From Vulcanimicrobiota bacterium (lineage in GTDB: Bacteria > Vulcanimicrobiota > JAJTBE01): a stretch of 64,000 bases of DNA. Under the pieces are notes generated by a model. The model saw nothing but the letters and a program-made list of their open reading frames with translations, did not search any database and was not told the origin of the DNA. Positions 8,493 to 17,520 of this stretch are shown piece by piece. A program made the translations under genes and the position numbers. The stretch is from NCBI GenBank assembly GCA_021107945.1, contig JAIORV010000155.1, positions 1 through 64,000 of the forward strand, written 5' to 3'. Position 1 is the first letter of the stretch, and every line of letters begins with the position of its first letter.

Positions 8493-10628
8493 ATGAATAC
8501 AGATTTCAATGGCAATAACGGCGAATATAACATCTTCATCGCCTGTGGCGGTAGTTTCCAGAAAACAATCGAAGAGGCCGGCAAAATATTTGGAAAATCA
8601 ATGGCCATCTATGTGGACACCGAAAAAGAAGTGAACAAGTGCAAGGCCAAAGATGTTATCAAAGTCAGCCTGGTAGAACACGCCAACACAGAAGAACTGT
8701 GCGGCAACTTCAAGGCTAATGACCGATACAGGGAAGCGGTTAAAAGAATCAACGCAGGACCCGGTATGGACATCGCCAAGGGAGCCGGGCAATACCCACT
8801 GATGGGTGAGATGCAATTTCAATATACCCTGAATAACACCAACCTTAAAAATTACCTGGAAAAAGAGATTACCGACAGGTTATACATGGAAACTCGGGGC
8901 GAGGTTAACAAGGTAAACATCAAGGTTCTTTCAGGCACAGGAGGTGGAGTGGGTTCAGGAACGACAATAGCAATTGTTAACCTGGTCGAAAGCATAGTTT
9001 ATAAATCCACAGGGACAAGGGCGGAAGTCTCCCTGGTCAGAATAGGGGGGCTGTCACACCTTGGCTGCGGTTCACGGGTAATAATGAACACAACCCACAT
9101 CCTGCCAGAGATGAAAGCCTGGGTTAACAACAGGGACGGAAAGGTCAGAGACCCCGGTGAAACCAGGAATGTTTTCCTTCTGGAAACTCCAATGGTCCAG
9201 AAAGACAGGGAGACCAGGGACAAGCTCCACAGAGTAACAGCTTCATCAATGTTCAGCCCAAAAGTAAGCGAAGAGTTCTCCGGTTGCTCAATAAATAATA
9301 ACGATTTTAGCGATTTTGTTTCCAACCCATTCCCGGGTGTCTATACCGTCAGGCCCTGCTACTGGGGAAACCTGGAAATCACTGATATAAAGGCTGCAGT
9401 AGCTGTTCATCTCATCAATATGATTGAACAGGCAGAAAACCGGGACGACGAATCCTCCTCCGGCAGTCCCGTGGAAATCTATGTGGAACTGGAGGAAACA
9501 GATACTAGTATAACAGATTCATCCCTCCTGGCAAATTCCTCCGGGGACAAGAACACCGATGAGCTGGCAGAGTTGGCAAAAGCCACCGGCAAAAGCTACA
9601 GCGCAGGCAACGTATTTGTCAAGGTCAGCAATGACTCGAAGATGCACCTGCGAAGCATCGTATCGGGAAATAAAAAAACAAACCCAAAAAACCTTGGGGA
9701 ATACCATGAGAGGATGCATTTCCTGAATGACATCAGGGCTAATATGGAGGAGCAATTCGAGAAAGCAAGCGATGAGTCATCCCGGAAAGAGATAAAACTC
9801 AAAAAGACCGGCAAGAAGCTGGACAAATGCATAAGAGACATGAGCCAGGAAAGCTTCGCCGTTACCAGGTTCTTTGATTCTGTTTCTTCATTCTTCTCAA
9901 AAAGCCACAACAAAAAGAAGAAGAAAACTTTCAGGGGGAACATCGAAAAATACCGCACGGTCAAAGCGGAGCAGGAGAGGCTCACCGCACTGAAAAACAC
10001 CCTGCGAATGAGTATAAGCTTCATCGAAGTGGAAATCAACAGGCTCAGGGAAAAAATGAACAACCTCACACGGATGTTGGGGAAGGTCAGAAATTCCGGC
10101 AGTATAATCGATCGCAACCTGGTACAGTTGAACGAGGACAACAGGTTTATCGGCAGACTCCTGGAAGCCTCCAGCCTGGGACAGGAAGCCCTCAACGAGG
10201 AGATAGAAAGGACAAGAGCTATAATCACAGAGTATGGAATCAGGAGAATCCTGAATCTGCCCGCTGATGCAACCAACCAACAAGTTGCCTGGAAACTTGT
10301 CCGGGAACAACCCGATATCATCGCTCCATACTGGGGAGGCAAAAGACCCAAGAACAGACCCCTTTTCAACTTCCTGGTGCTCCCGCCCGTCCAGAAGAAG
10401 CTTCAGAATGCATTGCAACAGGAAATAAAGAAACTGGACAGCGACTGGATTGTGGCAAATCGCACTTCAATTTCCGCCGGGATGGAGATCGTAAAAATGG
10501 AATACCATATTGCCACTACACAGGAGGCAGTAATAACTCCCCTCTACCAGCTTCAGCAGAAACACATAAAAGACAACCCCTTCTACCCGCCTTACATACC
10601 CAAGAACGGAGGTGTTGCACATGTTTAA
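8493..10628 (+). CDS. FtsZ/tubulin-like GTPase (VWA-associated family)
   Basis: The 711-residue protein begins with a Rossmann-like strand ending in ACGGSF, and carries the tubulin/FtsZ signature as SGTGGGVGSGT (residues 147-157), the loop that holds the GTP phosphates. The C-terminal half is much longer than in FtsZ and contains charged, coiled-coil-like stretches (about 410-560). FtsZ-like proteins paired with a membrane VWA protein were described by Makarova and Koonin as a distinct FtsZ-tubulin family with a proposed role in membrane remodelling. The next gene overlaps this one by eight bases and is such a VWA protein. The start at 8493 follows AAGGAG with eight-base spacing; a GTG nine bases earlier is less likely. 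This is not the cell-division ftsZ: no division genes are near and the tail lacks the usual FtsA-binding peptide. Confidence 0.8.
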   Translation: MNTDFNGNNGEYNIFIACGGSFQKTIEEAGKIFGKSMAIYVDTEKEVNKCKAKDVIKVSLVEHANTEELCGNFKANDRYREAVKRINAGPGMDIAKGAGQYPLMGEMQFQYTLNNTNLKNYLEKEITDRLYMETRGEVNKVNIKVLSGTGGGVGSGTTIAIVNLVESIVYKSTGTRAEVSLVRIGGLSHLGCGSRVIMNTTHILPEMKAWVNNRDGKVRDPGETRNVFLLETPMVQKDRETRDKLHRVTASSMFSPKVSEEFSGCSINNNDFSDFVSNPFPGVYTVRPCYWGNLEITDIKAAVAVHLINMIEQAENRDDESSSGSPVEIYVELEETDTSITDSSLLANSSGDKNTDELAELAKATGKSYSAGNVFVKVSNDSKMHLRSIVSGNKKTNPKNLGEYHERMHFLNDIRANMEEQFEKASDESSRKEIKLKKTGKKLDKCIRDMSQESFAVTRFFDSVSSFFSKSHNKKKKKTFRGNIEKYRTVKAEQERLTALKNTLRMSISFIEVEINRLREKMNNLTRMLGKVRNSGSIIDRNLVQLNEDNRFIGRLLEASSLGQEALNEEIERTRAIITEYGIRRILNLPADATNQQVAWKLVREQPDIIAPYWGGKRPKNRPLFNFLVLPPVQKKLQNALQQEIKKLDSDWIVANRTSISAGMEIVKMEYHIATTQEAVITPLYQLQQKHIKDNPFYPPYIPKNGGVAHV

Positions 10629-12075
10629 ACGAAGCATTTTTCTGATATTATTCTTAGCCCTGGCTTTCTACCTGGCAAAATGGGTCAGGCCCCTGGAAAT
10701 CCTGGTGGGAGTGGGAACAACCCTGGCAGTAATGTTCTTTCTCTACAAAAGATTTGAAGACAGCGGTGATGATGAGGAAGATTACGTAGATGATGATGAG
10801 CTGAAGGATGAGGGATGGGGAGCACCCATCCTTCAGGTGGGGGGTCTGGCAGTAATAATGTGCCTGGTATTCTCGGGAATCTTTACATGGGTTCTCCCCC
10901 CGGAACCGGCAAATGCCCAGGAAGACCCGCAGGTAATCCGGCAGAGGGAAATGACCTTCCAAAAGATTGACACATACACCGACGCCGGAAGCTTCGATAA
11001 GGCTGTGGATATCCTCAACGGTTTTATCAATAGTGGTATCAGGAATGGAGAACTCTCAGGGGAGCAGAAAAGTAAGCTCTTTGCAAGAAAAGTAAAGATA
11101 CTCATTGCCTGGAGCGATAATGAGGAAGATACAAATAAGCGGATGAAGCTGCTTGCCCAGGCGGGGGAGCTGGACAGGCGATATAACACCGGAAATGGAG
11201 ACCTGATTGACGAGAAGGTAAGGAATATAAAACTGGAAAATCGAGATGAAGCTGTAAAGCTGCCAGGCAACTACCAGTTGAAGGTTCATTCCAGCAAGGT
11301 TGCTGGCTTCTCACCAGTAACCATAGAGATGACAGTGTCCGTTCTCGATAATAAGGGAAATACTGTAAAGAATCTCAGGGAGAAAGACTTCAAAGCCCTC
11401 GTTGATGGAGATAAATGCGGACTGGAATTGTCCAGGATTCAACCTTCCCGCAACATTGTAATACTTCAGGACATCTCCGGTTCTATGAAACAGGAGCACC
11501 TGCACAAAGCCTGGATGGGAATAAAGGCTGTAGTCAATAATCTGAAAGAAACCGACAAGTTCTGCCTGGTGGCATTCAACGATAAACCCCACCTTGTCTG
11601 CAACTGGACAGGTAAGGTAGAAAGCGTGGAGAATGCCTTCAAGAAGCTGAAACCGGGAGGAAACACCGCCATATATGACTCAGTTCATTTTGCCCTCAAA
11701 GAAGTGGAGAGATGGGGGAGCGGAAAGAACTACATCATTATCCTCACAGATGGAACCGACAGCAGCAGCAAAAGAAGCCTGGAGCAGATTGTAAAAAAAG
11801 TCAGGGCGGCAAAAGTGCCGGTACTCGTAATTGCTCTCAAAACCAGTGAGTTCAATGCCAATCCCCTGAAAAAACTCTCCGGCATCTCCGGTGGGCAATA
11901 CTTCGAAACCAGGAATGTTACGGAACTCAAAGCACTCTTTGAAAATGCAGCCCGATTTATGGATAACCGTTACACACTCTACCTGAAACCGGATACAATC
12001 AAAGCTACCAGTGAACACACTATTTCATTGACTGTGGGGAGGAACCTGAATGTAAAAGAAACTATCAAACTTTGA
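10621..12075 (+). CDS. Membrane VWA-domain protein, partner of the FtsZ-like GTPase
   Basis: The 484-residue protein has two closely spaced hydrophobic segments at its start (about residues 3-19 and 24-40), an acidic loop rich in Asp and Glu, a third membrane segment (about 60-85), and then an Ala/Asn-rich stretch. The C-terminal half is a von Willebrand A domain with an intact metal-ion-dependent adhesion site: Asp284-x-Ser286-x-Ser288 in LQDISGSM, a later conserved Thr in GGNTAIYDS, and Asp in ILTDGTDSS. The start follows GGAGG and overlaps the end of the FtsZ-like gene, so translation is probably coupled. I infer that it anchors GTPase filaments to the membrane or binds an extracytoplasmic ligand. 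The partner ligand is unknown. Confidence 0.8.
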   Translation: MFKRSIFLILFLALAFYLAKWVRPLEILVGVGTTLAVMFFLYKRFEDSGDDEEDYVDDDELKDEGWGAPILQVGGLAVIMCLVFSGIFTWVLPPEPANAQEDPQVIRQREMTFQKIDTYTDAGSFDKAVDILNGFINSGIRNGELSGEQKSKLFARKVKILIAWSDNEEDTNKRMKLLAQAGELDRRYNTGNGDLIDEKVRNIKLENRDEAVKLPGNYQLKVHSSKVAGFSPVTIEMTVSVLDNKGNTVKNLREKDFKALVDGDKCGLELSRIQPSRNIVILQDISGSMKQEHLHKAWMGIKAVVNNLKETDKFCLVAFNDKPHLVCNWTGKVESVENAFKKLKPGGNTAIYDSVHFALKEVERWGSGKNYIIILTDGTDSSSKRSLEQIVKKVRAAKVPVLVIALKTSEFNANPLKKLSGISGGQYFETRNVTELKALFENAARFMDNRYTLYLKPDTIKATSEHTISLTVGRNLNVKETIKL

Positions 12076-12175
12076 AGTAGTTCGGAGATTGCTCTCGGAT
12101 TGATAAGAAAAAGAATGAACTCTAGACCACAGCAAAAGAATTGAGCACACAGAATAAAACAAACCACTCCGAGAA

Positions 12176-12209
12176 GGTTGATAGCCCGGTTTTCACCGGG
12201 CTATCAACC
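12176..12209 (+). terminator. Strong hairpin after the FtsZ-like/VWA operon
   Basis: GGTTGATAGCCCGG (12176-12189) pairs perfectly over 14 bp with CCGGGCTATCAACC (12196-12209) around a six-base loop. GAGAA and TTCTC can extend the stem. The T-run is weak, but position and stability suit a transcription end. Confidence 0.75.
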
Positions 12210-12260
12210 AAGTTTCTCGAATAATAAGGATAAATGACTTAAGTTTCATCGATAAACAAG

Positions 12261-12266
12261 TATAAT
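12261..12266 (+). promoter_or_regulatory. -10 element upstream of the GH5-like gene
   Basis: A consensus TATAAT lies 35 bases before the start at 12301. The -35 position (CTTAAG, 17-base spacer) is weak. A strong AAGGAGG ribosome site follows. Confidence 0.5.
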
Positions 12267-12300
12267 GATTTTGTGAGTATGAAAAAAAGGAGGATTAATC

Positions 12301-14049
12301 ATGAAAAATCATATTTTTATCACCAAAACTATAATTTTGATACTTTTTTACATTTGCTGCCTAATGGTAACGGGATGCAACAGTGATAGCAAAAATACGG
12401 GGGAAACAGAGGTAATACCACCGGTTTATCAATTCAATCCACTGGGGGAAAACAACGACTGGCAGGCACAGGATCATCCCAGCAGTCTTGCAGTGGAATC
12501 TGTGATATACTCCAACGGAAATTTAATACTTGATACCAATTTAATTGGTGAAGATTCCAATTATGCCAGCGGTGAAGTTTACCTGAACATGCGGTTTGTG
12601 CCCGGGTTGGAAAGTAAGGTGCCTATAAATATGAGTGGCAGGAAGATGAAAATTACGGTTAAAGTTCCTTCCGGATTTATCGGGAATCCAGATTCTCCAA
12701 ATGGAGTGCAGGCATTTGTTAAAGATTCTAACTGGAAATCTCAGTATTCGAAATGGGAAAACATTACCAGAATCAAAGGAAAACTCACAGAATATACTGT
12801 TTCAATTACACCCATTACTACTGGTATCCCCGAAGGGTATGTCACAGATGAAGGATTTGACCCTACCGGAATAGCTATCATCGGAGTTAAATTTGGAATA
12901 GGAAGAAATTCATCTCATACATACAAAGGTCCCCTTTATGTTACAGGAGTGGAGATAGATCCACCCATCGAGACCATATCACCCCCAGAGCTGCCGGAAT
13001 CCACGACTTCTCCTTCGTTTTCTCCCGGGGATATAATAGAAGCCAGGAGTGACGGAATCTATTTGAACGGAAAAAAGTGGTTTATAATAGGCACAAACTG
13101 GAGAATTCTCGAATACGGACAGAACTTTGGAGCTACAGACTGGTTCTTCAGGGGGAACGGAGTATCAAAACATCAGAACTATGTAAAACAATACATGGAA
13201 TACCTGAGCAGGTCCGGCGTTAAAGTAATAAGAGTGTTTCTGTTGACTGACGGCAGGTCAATGTTTGACAGAGAAGGTCATGTAGTCGGATATGATGATA
13301 TATTCAAAAATGATGTGAATACCTTATTATCCCTCGCAGAATCAAATGGATTGAAAGTGGAATTTGTATTGCTGGATTATCTTATTGCCGGAAAAGAAGA
13401 AGAAGTAAATGGTGTGTGGCTCAGAGGCAGAAGCAAGATTATAACAGATTCAACCTTGAGAAATGAGTTCATAAACAATTTTCTTGTACCATTTCTCACA
13501 AAATATGGAAATCATCCTTCTGTCATAGGCTTTGATTTGATGAACGAGCCGGAATGGATAATAAGCAAGGAAGACGGAGGAGGCTGGGAAGACTATTCCG
13601 ACTTTCAAACAAAAGCCAAGGAACCAATTTCCATAGAGCAGATTAATCAGTTCTTATCCCAATGTATATCAAACATCGATCTTCATACTCAGGGCAAACT
13701 GATAACTGTTGGAGTATCGTGCCCTTTCCATGGACTTCTAAAAGACCTGAATATTACTCACTACGGGCTTCATCATTATCCATGGATGGAGAACCTCAAT
13801 AAGTGTATTGCAGCACTTCCTGTAGGAAAACCATGGATTCTGGAGGAGTTTCCAACTCGTAATACTAACACAGGAGCAATTGATTACTATAACAAATCCC
13901 TTGATTTAAAGGGTTCAGGTGCTTACTTCTGGAACTACAGGCCCAATAGCGATGATTCGACAGTTACCTGGGATAACTTCAACATACTTCTGGAAGATAT
14001 AAGAGACTGGGTTGACGAGCATACAGATGATATCCACAAGAAGAAATGA
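12301..14049 (+). CDS. Lipoprotein glycoside hydrolase, GH5-like (cellulase/mannanase type)
   Basis: The 582-residue protein starts with a lipoprotein signal peptide ending in LMVTGC, so it is exported and lipid-anchored. Residues about 30-220 look like a beta-sandwich carbohydrate-binding domain. From about 245 on it follows the GH5/clan A (beta/alpha)8 pattern: ISRSGVKVIRVF-like strand 2, the acid/base Glu416 in LMNEPEW, the HHYPW strand, and the nucleophile Glu516 in ILEEFPT, followed by a conserved Trp near the end (YFWNYR). I infer hydrolysis of a beta-mannan or beta-glucan at the cell surface. Sugar specificity cannot be read from the sequence. It has its own promoter and SD (AAGGAGG). 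Confidence 0.75.
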   Translation: MKNHIFITKTIILILFYICCLMVTGCNSDSKNTGETEVIPPVYQFNPLGENNDWQAQDHPSSLAVESVIYSNGNLILDTNLIGEDSNYASGEVYLNMRFVPGLESKVPINMSGRKMKITVKVPSGFIGNPDSPNGVQAFVKDSNWKSQYSKWENITRIKGKLTEYTVSITPITTGIPEGYVTDEGFDPTGIAIIGVKFGIGRNSSHTYKGPLYVTGVEIDPPIETISPPELPESTTSPSFSPGDIIEARSDGIYLNGKKWFIIGTNWRILEYGQNFGATDWFFRGNGVSKHQNYVKQYMEYLSRSGVKVIRVFLLTDGRSMFDREGHVVGYDDIFKNDVNTLLSLAESNGLKVEFVLLDYLIAGKEEEVNGVWLRGRSKIITDSTLRNEFINNFLVPFLTKYGNHPSVIGFDLMNEPEWIISKEDGGGWEDYSDFQTKAKEPISIEQINQFLSQCISNIDLHTQGKLITVGVSCPFHGLLKDLNITHYGLHHYPWMENLNKCIAALPVGKPWILEEFPTRNTNTGAIDYYNKSLDLKGSGAYFWNYRPNSDDSTVTWDNFNILLEDIRDWVDEHTDDIHKKK

Positions 14050-14118
14050 TCCTATGGATCAGAGATTTTAAATTTAAAAATGGGGAAAACAAATAAAAAG
14101 AAAGGAGAAAGAAAGACA

Positions 14119-14565
14119 ATGTCACTTTATGAAATCGACTGGATAATAGAGAACCAAATTGCAGCTTCTCATTATCCTGACCATTCCACCGATCTCATGA
14201 CTTTTTGGAAAATGGGTATTCGAGCGATTATATCGCTTTCTAAAAACGCTCTTCCTGACGAATGGCTCGCGGATTTTGATTTTGAATATTTCCATCTTCC
14301 GGTACAAGACTTCACTGCTATTCCAACAAATAAGATTGAAAAGTTTGTTAATTTCGTCGAAAGCAACCTGCAACAACAGAAGCCTGTTATGGTTCATTGC
14401 CTGGCAGGGTTGGGACGAACAGGCACTATGTTAAGCTGTTATTTCGTTTTCAAGAAAGGAATGAAAGCCAAAGATGCAATTGCTTTTATAAGGCAGATTC
14501 GGCCTGGAAGTGTGGATTGCGTGGAATTTCAGAATACGGTTGTGGAATTCGAGGAAACTCTATAA
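14119..14565 (+). CDS. Dual-specificity protein phosphatase family protein
   Basis: The 148-residue protein is a compact cysteine-dependent phosphatase. The P-loop HCLAGLGRTG holds the catalytic Cys and the CX5R Arg. The general acid lies in PVQDF about 35 residues earlier, as in dual-specificity and archaeal/bacterial DSP enzymes. Substrates may be phosphoproteins or phosphoinositide-like or nucleotide ligands. The start at 14119 follows AAAGGAGAAAG; an upstream start at 14080 would add a basic tail. The gene is followed within 50 bases by the broken edge of a duplicated phage-like module, so downstream partners may have been lost. Confidence 0.8.
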   Translation: MSLYEIDWIIENQIAASHYPDHSTDLMTFWKMGIRAIISLSKNALPDEWLADFDFEYFHLPVQDFTAIPTNKIEKFVNFVESNLQQQKPVMVHCLAGLGRTGTMLSCYFVFKKGMKAKDAIAFIRQIRPGSVDCVEFQNTVVEFEETL

Positions 14566-14612
14566 AAGAAGATCACACGGTAAGAACTTCATCAAAGTAA
14601 AAAAATCATAAA

Positions 14613-15087
14613 GAAGTCTTATGTCCTGGAGAGTTATCGGGAAAAACTCGAGTTCCCATCGCTCATAAGAAAAGTAAAAGAGAAGTATGAATTGGTAAAG
14701 AATAAATACAAATGCTCAATCAAGCTCTTAATTGAAGACAACGGTTCCGGGACTCAGCTTATCCAGACTTTGAAAGCGGAATACCATATTTCTTCCCAGG
14801 CTATAAAGCCCGAGTATGACAAGGCGACACGACTGCAATCAGTCTCACATCTGATAGAAAACGGCTCCTGTCTCTTTCCTAATAATGAGCCCCATTGGTG
14901 GCATGACTTTCTTTATGAGCTTCTGCGCTTTCCCAGGGCCAAACATGATGACCAGTGCGACGCTCTTAGCCAGGCACTGGGAAATAAACCGGAAATTGCC
15001 AGACCCCCGTGTCGCTTGAGAGGACGCAAAAGAATAGATTGGTCTCTACCTTTGGGCTTCGTAAGAGGTGAATTTCAACTGCTATAG
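14613..15087 (+). pseudogene. C-terminal fragment of phage terminase large subunit
   Basis: The reading frame matches the nuclease-domain end of the intact terminase at 58351-59889 at high identity (IEDxGSG, HDDQCDALSQALGNKPEIA). It starts abruptly at about 14613, with no ATPase domain or start codon upstream; TTG at 14692 is the first possible start. Homology to the other copy begins exactly here, marking the boundary of a partial duplication or deletion. Confidence 0.85.
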
Positions 15088-15136
15088 TTGACTTTTCCTT
15101 CATTGTAAGCGTTACTTGTGTTGAGGAAGGTTAATA

Positions 15137-15616
15137 ATGAAGAAGAAGATTTACCTACCAAAAACAATGAAGGAGCTGCAATCGCAGGGAAACGACTGGC
15201 TCAAGGAATTATGGATGAGGTATTTCAAGGCTCTGCCGATAATGGCTTGTCCGAGAACGATAAGGACGCTATGGTACAAGATCCAATGTGAGAATCATAA
15301 TCTGCGAATTAAACAGAAGAATATCACCAGGCTGAACCGATATTCAACCGACCCGGACAAGTATATTGAGAAATCATACAAGACCAAGTATCATTTGAGA
15401 AACGGCCTGGAAATTGTGAAGACATACAAGGGTAATCAGTACCGAGTGCTGGTTCGCTCGCCGGGGGAATTTGTCTGCGACAACCAATCCTACAAAACCC
15501 TGTCAGCCGTTGCCAGAGCTATCTGCAACAAGAAGGTCTCCGGCTATGACTTCTTCGGGCTCACCAATAGGCATTATGAAAAGAATATTGTGGAGGATGA
15601 GAAATGCAAAGGATAA
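15137..15616 (+). CDS. DUF2924 protein (copy 1), recombinase partner
   Basis: The 159-residue basic protein carries the DUF2924 hallmarks: an N-terminal LxxLWMRYF helix, a central YxVLV strand and the C-terminal signature SAVARAICNKKVSGYDFFGL. DUF2924 genes are regularly found directly before large serine recombinases in mobile elements, and this one overlaps the recombinase start by 13 bases, so translation is probably coupled. Its role is unknown; a DNA-binding accessory or directionality factor is an inference. It is nearly identical to the copy at 59939-60409, which ends differently. Confidence 0.75.
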   Translation: MKKKIYLPKTMKELQSQGNDWLKELWMRYFKALPIMACPRTIRTLWYKIQCENHNLRIKQKNITRLNRYSTDPDKYIEKSYKTKYHLRNGLEIVKTYKGNQYRVLVRSPGEFVCDNQSYKTLSAVARAICNKKVSGYDFFGLTNRHYEKNIVEDEKCKG

Positions 15617-17520
15617 ACTGCGCCATTTATGTTCGAAAATCCACGGAAAAGGGACTGGAGCAGGAGTTTAATTCCCTTCACAATCAGGAGGAAGCCTGCA
15701 AGAACTACATCCTGTCCCAGGCCTTCAACAGTTGGGAGTACTACAAGACTTATGAGGATGGTGGCATCTCCGGCGGGACGATGAAGCGCCCATCTCTTAA
15801 AAGAATGTTGCATGATATGAAGAAGGGACTTGTTCAGACGGTCGTGGTTTACAAGGTGGACCGCCTTTCAAGGTCCATTATTGATTTTCACAATATGATG
15901 AAAGAGTTCGAGAAGCACAATTGCAGTTTCGTTTCCATCACACAGGCATTCGACACCTCCAATTCTATGGGCAAACTCACCCTCAACATGCTTCTGTCCT
16001 TCGCCCAGTTTGAACGAGAGGTTTCATCGGAGAGAGTCAGGGACAAGATTGCCGCCAGCAAGAAGAAAGGGTTGTGGACGGGGGGTTGCCCGCCGCTGGG
16101 TTATGATCTGTCTGATAAGAAATTGATTCCCAATCCGAAAGAAGCGGAACATGTCAGGTTCATCTTTGAGAAATATCTGGAGGTGAAATCGTTAAGCAAG
16201 TTAAGGGAATTTCTATCGAATACCGATGTGAGAACAAAGAAATGGGTCAGTGAAACCGGCTTTGAGAAAGGTGGAAAGGTATTTTTCTCCTCCATGCTGT
16301 CCCGCCTGCTTCGCTCCAAGGTCTATATCGGCAAAATCGAGAGTAAGAAAGACGGAGTCTCTTACCCGGGAAAACACCAATCCATCATCGACAGGAAACT
16401 CTTTGATCGGGTGCAGTCCCTTATTGACGACAACCGGAATCAGTTTAACAAAGCCTATAACAAAAACGCATATCTTTTGTCCAACAAGATAAGTGACGAT
16501 CGCGGCAATGTATTTAAGAATCAACAATGCTCCAAGAAAAACTCAAGAAAAAGCTTGAAAGTAGGCTCGATAAAATACCGCTATTATGCACTAAAAGGCA
16601 AATATCTGCCCTCAGGCGATGTGGACGAGATTACGACAAAGATTGTCAGGGATCTGCTGGATCATCCCCTGCATAATCTTCTGAGCAGATCCCAGGTCAT
16701 TGAGTTTAAAGCTATAGATTTCCAGTCCCTGACGCCGAACGAGCGGTCGAACCTTATTCGCTCAATGATCAACAGAATAATATATCACAACAACAAGCTG
16801 ACATATTTCATCAAGATTGACGACCTGACTTATCTGAAATCATCCCAGAAGAAGAATTATTTGAACACCACAAATGCCACTACTACATACAATGATAATA
16901 TTGCGAGTACGTCAATTAATGAGGTTTTACCGATTAATCTATCATTGAGATCAATGCAGCACCTAAGAGATAATCCGATGGCGAAAATATCACCACTTAC
17001 GGAGACTGCGATCAATAATGAAGAACATCATAGCATAACAATCGATGCCGACTATCACAACGAAATCGTATGTTATCCCGGCAAGCACAACGAGGCCGGA
17101 ACCCGCCTGAGCAAAGATAATGATGCCATAATTTTTCCGAGCAAAGATGCCCAGGAGTTGATCGTAGAAAAAGAGATTTGCATCAATAACCGCCCTTCAA
17201 CTAACAAATACCTGGGGAGCGGGAAGAAGATGATATCCATCGGGGAGAATTGCGACAACCTCATAAAAGCCCTGAGCACTGGATGGCGTTATGAGAAAAT
17301 GTCACAAAATGGCCAGTCCATAAAGAAAATCGCAGAGGCTGAAAGAATGGCGAAACGGACTGTCTACAAGTACTTGAATCTGAACTACCTCTCACCAAAC
17401 ATTATCAACAGCGTTATGGACAGCGAAGTCCCGACGCACATTAACCTACAGGCACTCTTCAAAATCGCTTCGAAGTATCCCAATTTCAATGATCAGGAAC
17501 GGGTATTCTATGATATTTGA
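15604..17520 (+). CDS. Large serine recombinase (copy 1)
   Basis: The 638-residue protein has the resolvase/invertase catalytic domain (residues about 5-150) with the nucleophile Ser13 in YVRKSTE, VYKVDRLSRS and ERExxSERVRDKI. The recombinase domain follows with GCPPLGYD. The C-terminal region holds a Hin-like helix-turn-helix (SIKKIAEAERMAKRTVYKYL). I see no zinc-ribbon Cys cluster. It would integrate, excise or invert DNA between short att sites. Compared with copy 2 (60586-62343) it has about 50 extra residues between roughly 420 and 510, a divergent linker. RBS GGAGGATGAGAA overlaps the DUF2924 end. Confidence 0.85.
   Translation: MQRINCAIYVRKSTEKGLEQEFNSLHNQEEACKNYILSQAFNSWEYYKTYEDGGISGGTMKRPSLKRMLHDMKKGLVQTVVVYKVDRLSRSIIDFHNMMKEFEKHNCSFVSITQAFDTSNSMGKLTLNMLLSFAQFEREVSSERVRDKIAASKKKGLWTGGCPPLGYDLSDKKLIPNPKEAEHVRFIFEKYLEVKSLSKLREFLSNTDVRTKKWVSETGFEKGGKVFFSSMLSRLLRSKVYIGKIESKKDGVSYPGKHQSIIDRKLFDRVQSLIDDNRNQFNKAYNKNAYLLSNKISDDRGNVFKNQQCSKKNSRKSLKVGSIKYRYYALKGKYLPSGDVDEITTKIVRDLLDHPLHNLLSRSQVIEFKAIDFQSLTPNERSNLIRSMINRIIYHNNKLTYFIKIDDLTYLKSSQKKNYLNTTNATTTYNDNIASTSINEVLPINLSLRSMQHLRDNPMAKISPLTETAINNEEHHSITIDADYHNEIVCYPGKHNEAGTRLSKDNDAIIFPSKDAQELIVEKEICINNRPSTNKYLGSGKKMISIGENCDNLIKALSTGWRYEKMSQNGQSIKKIAEAERMAKRTVYKYLNLNYLSPNIINSVMDSEVPTHINLQALFKIASKYPNFNDQERVFYDI

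Noticed and set aside
8493-10628. Cell-division ftsZ
   Set aside because: Too long, divergent signature, VWA partner and no division genes nearby.
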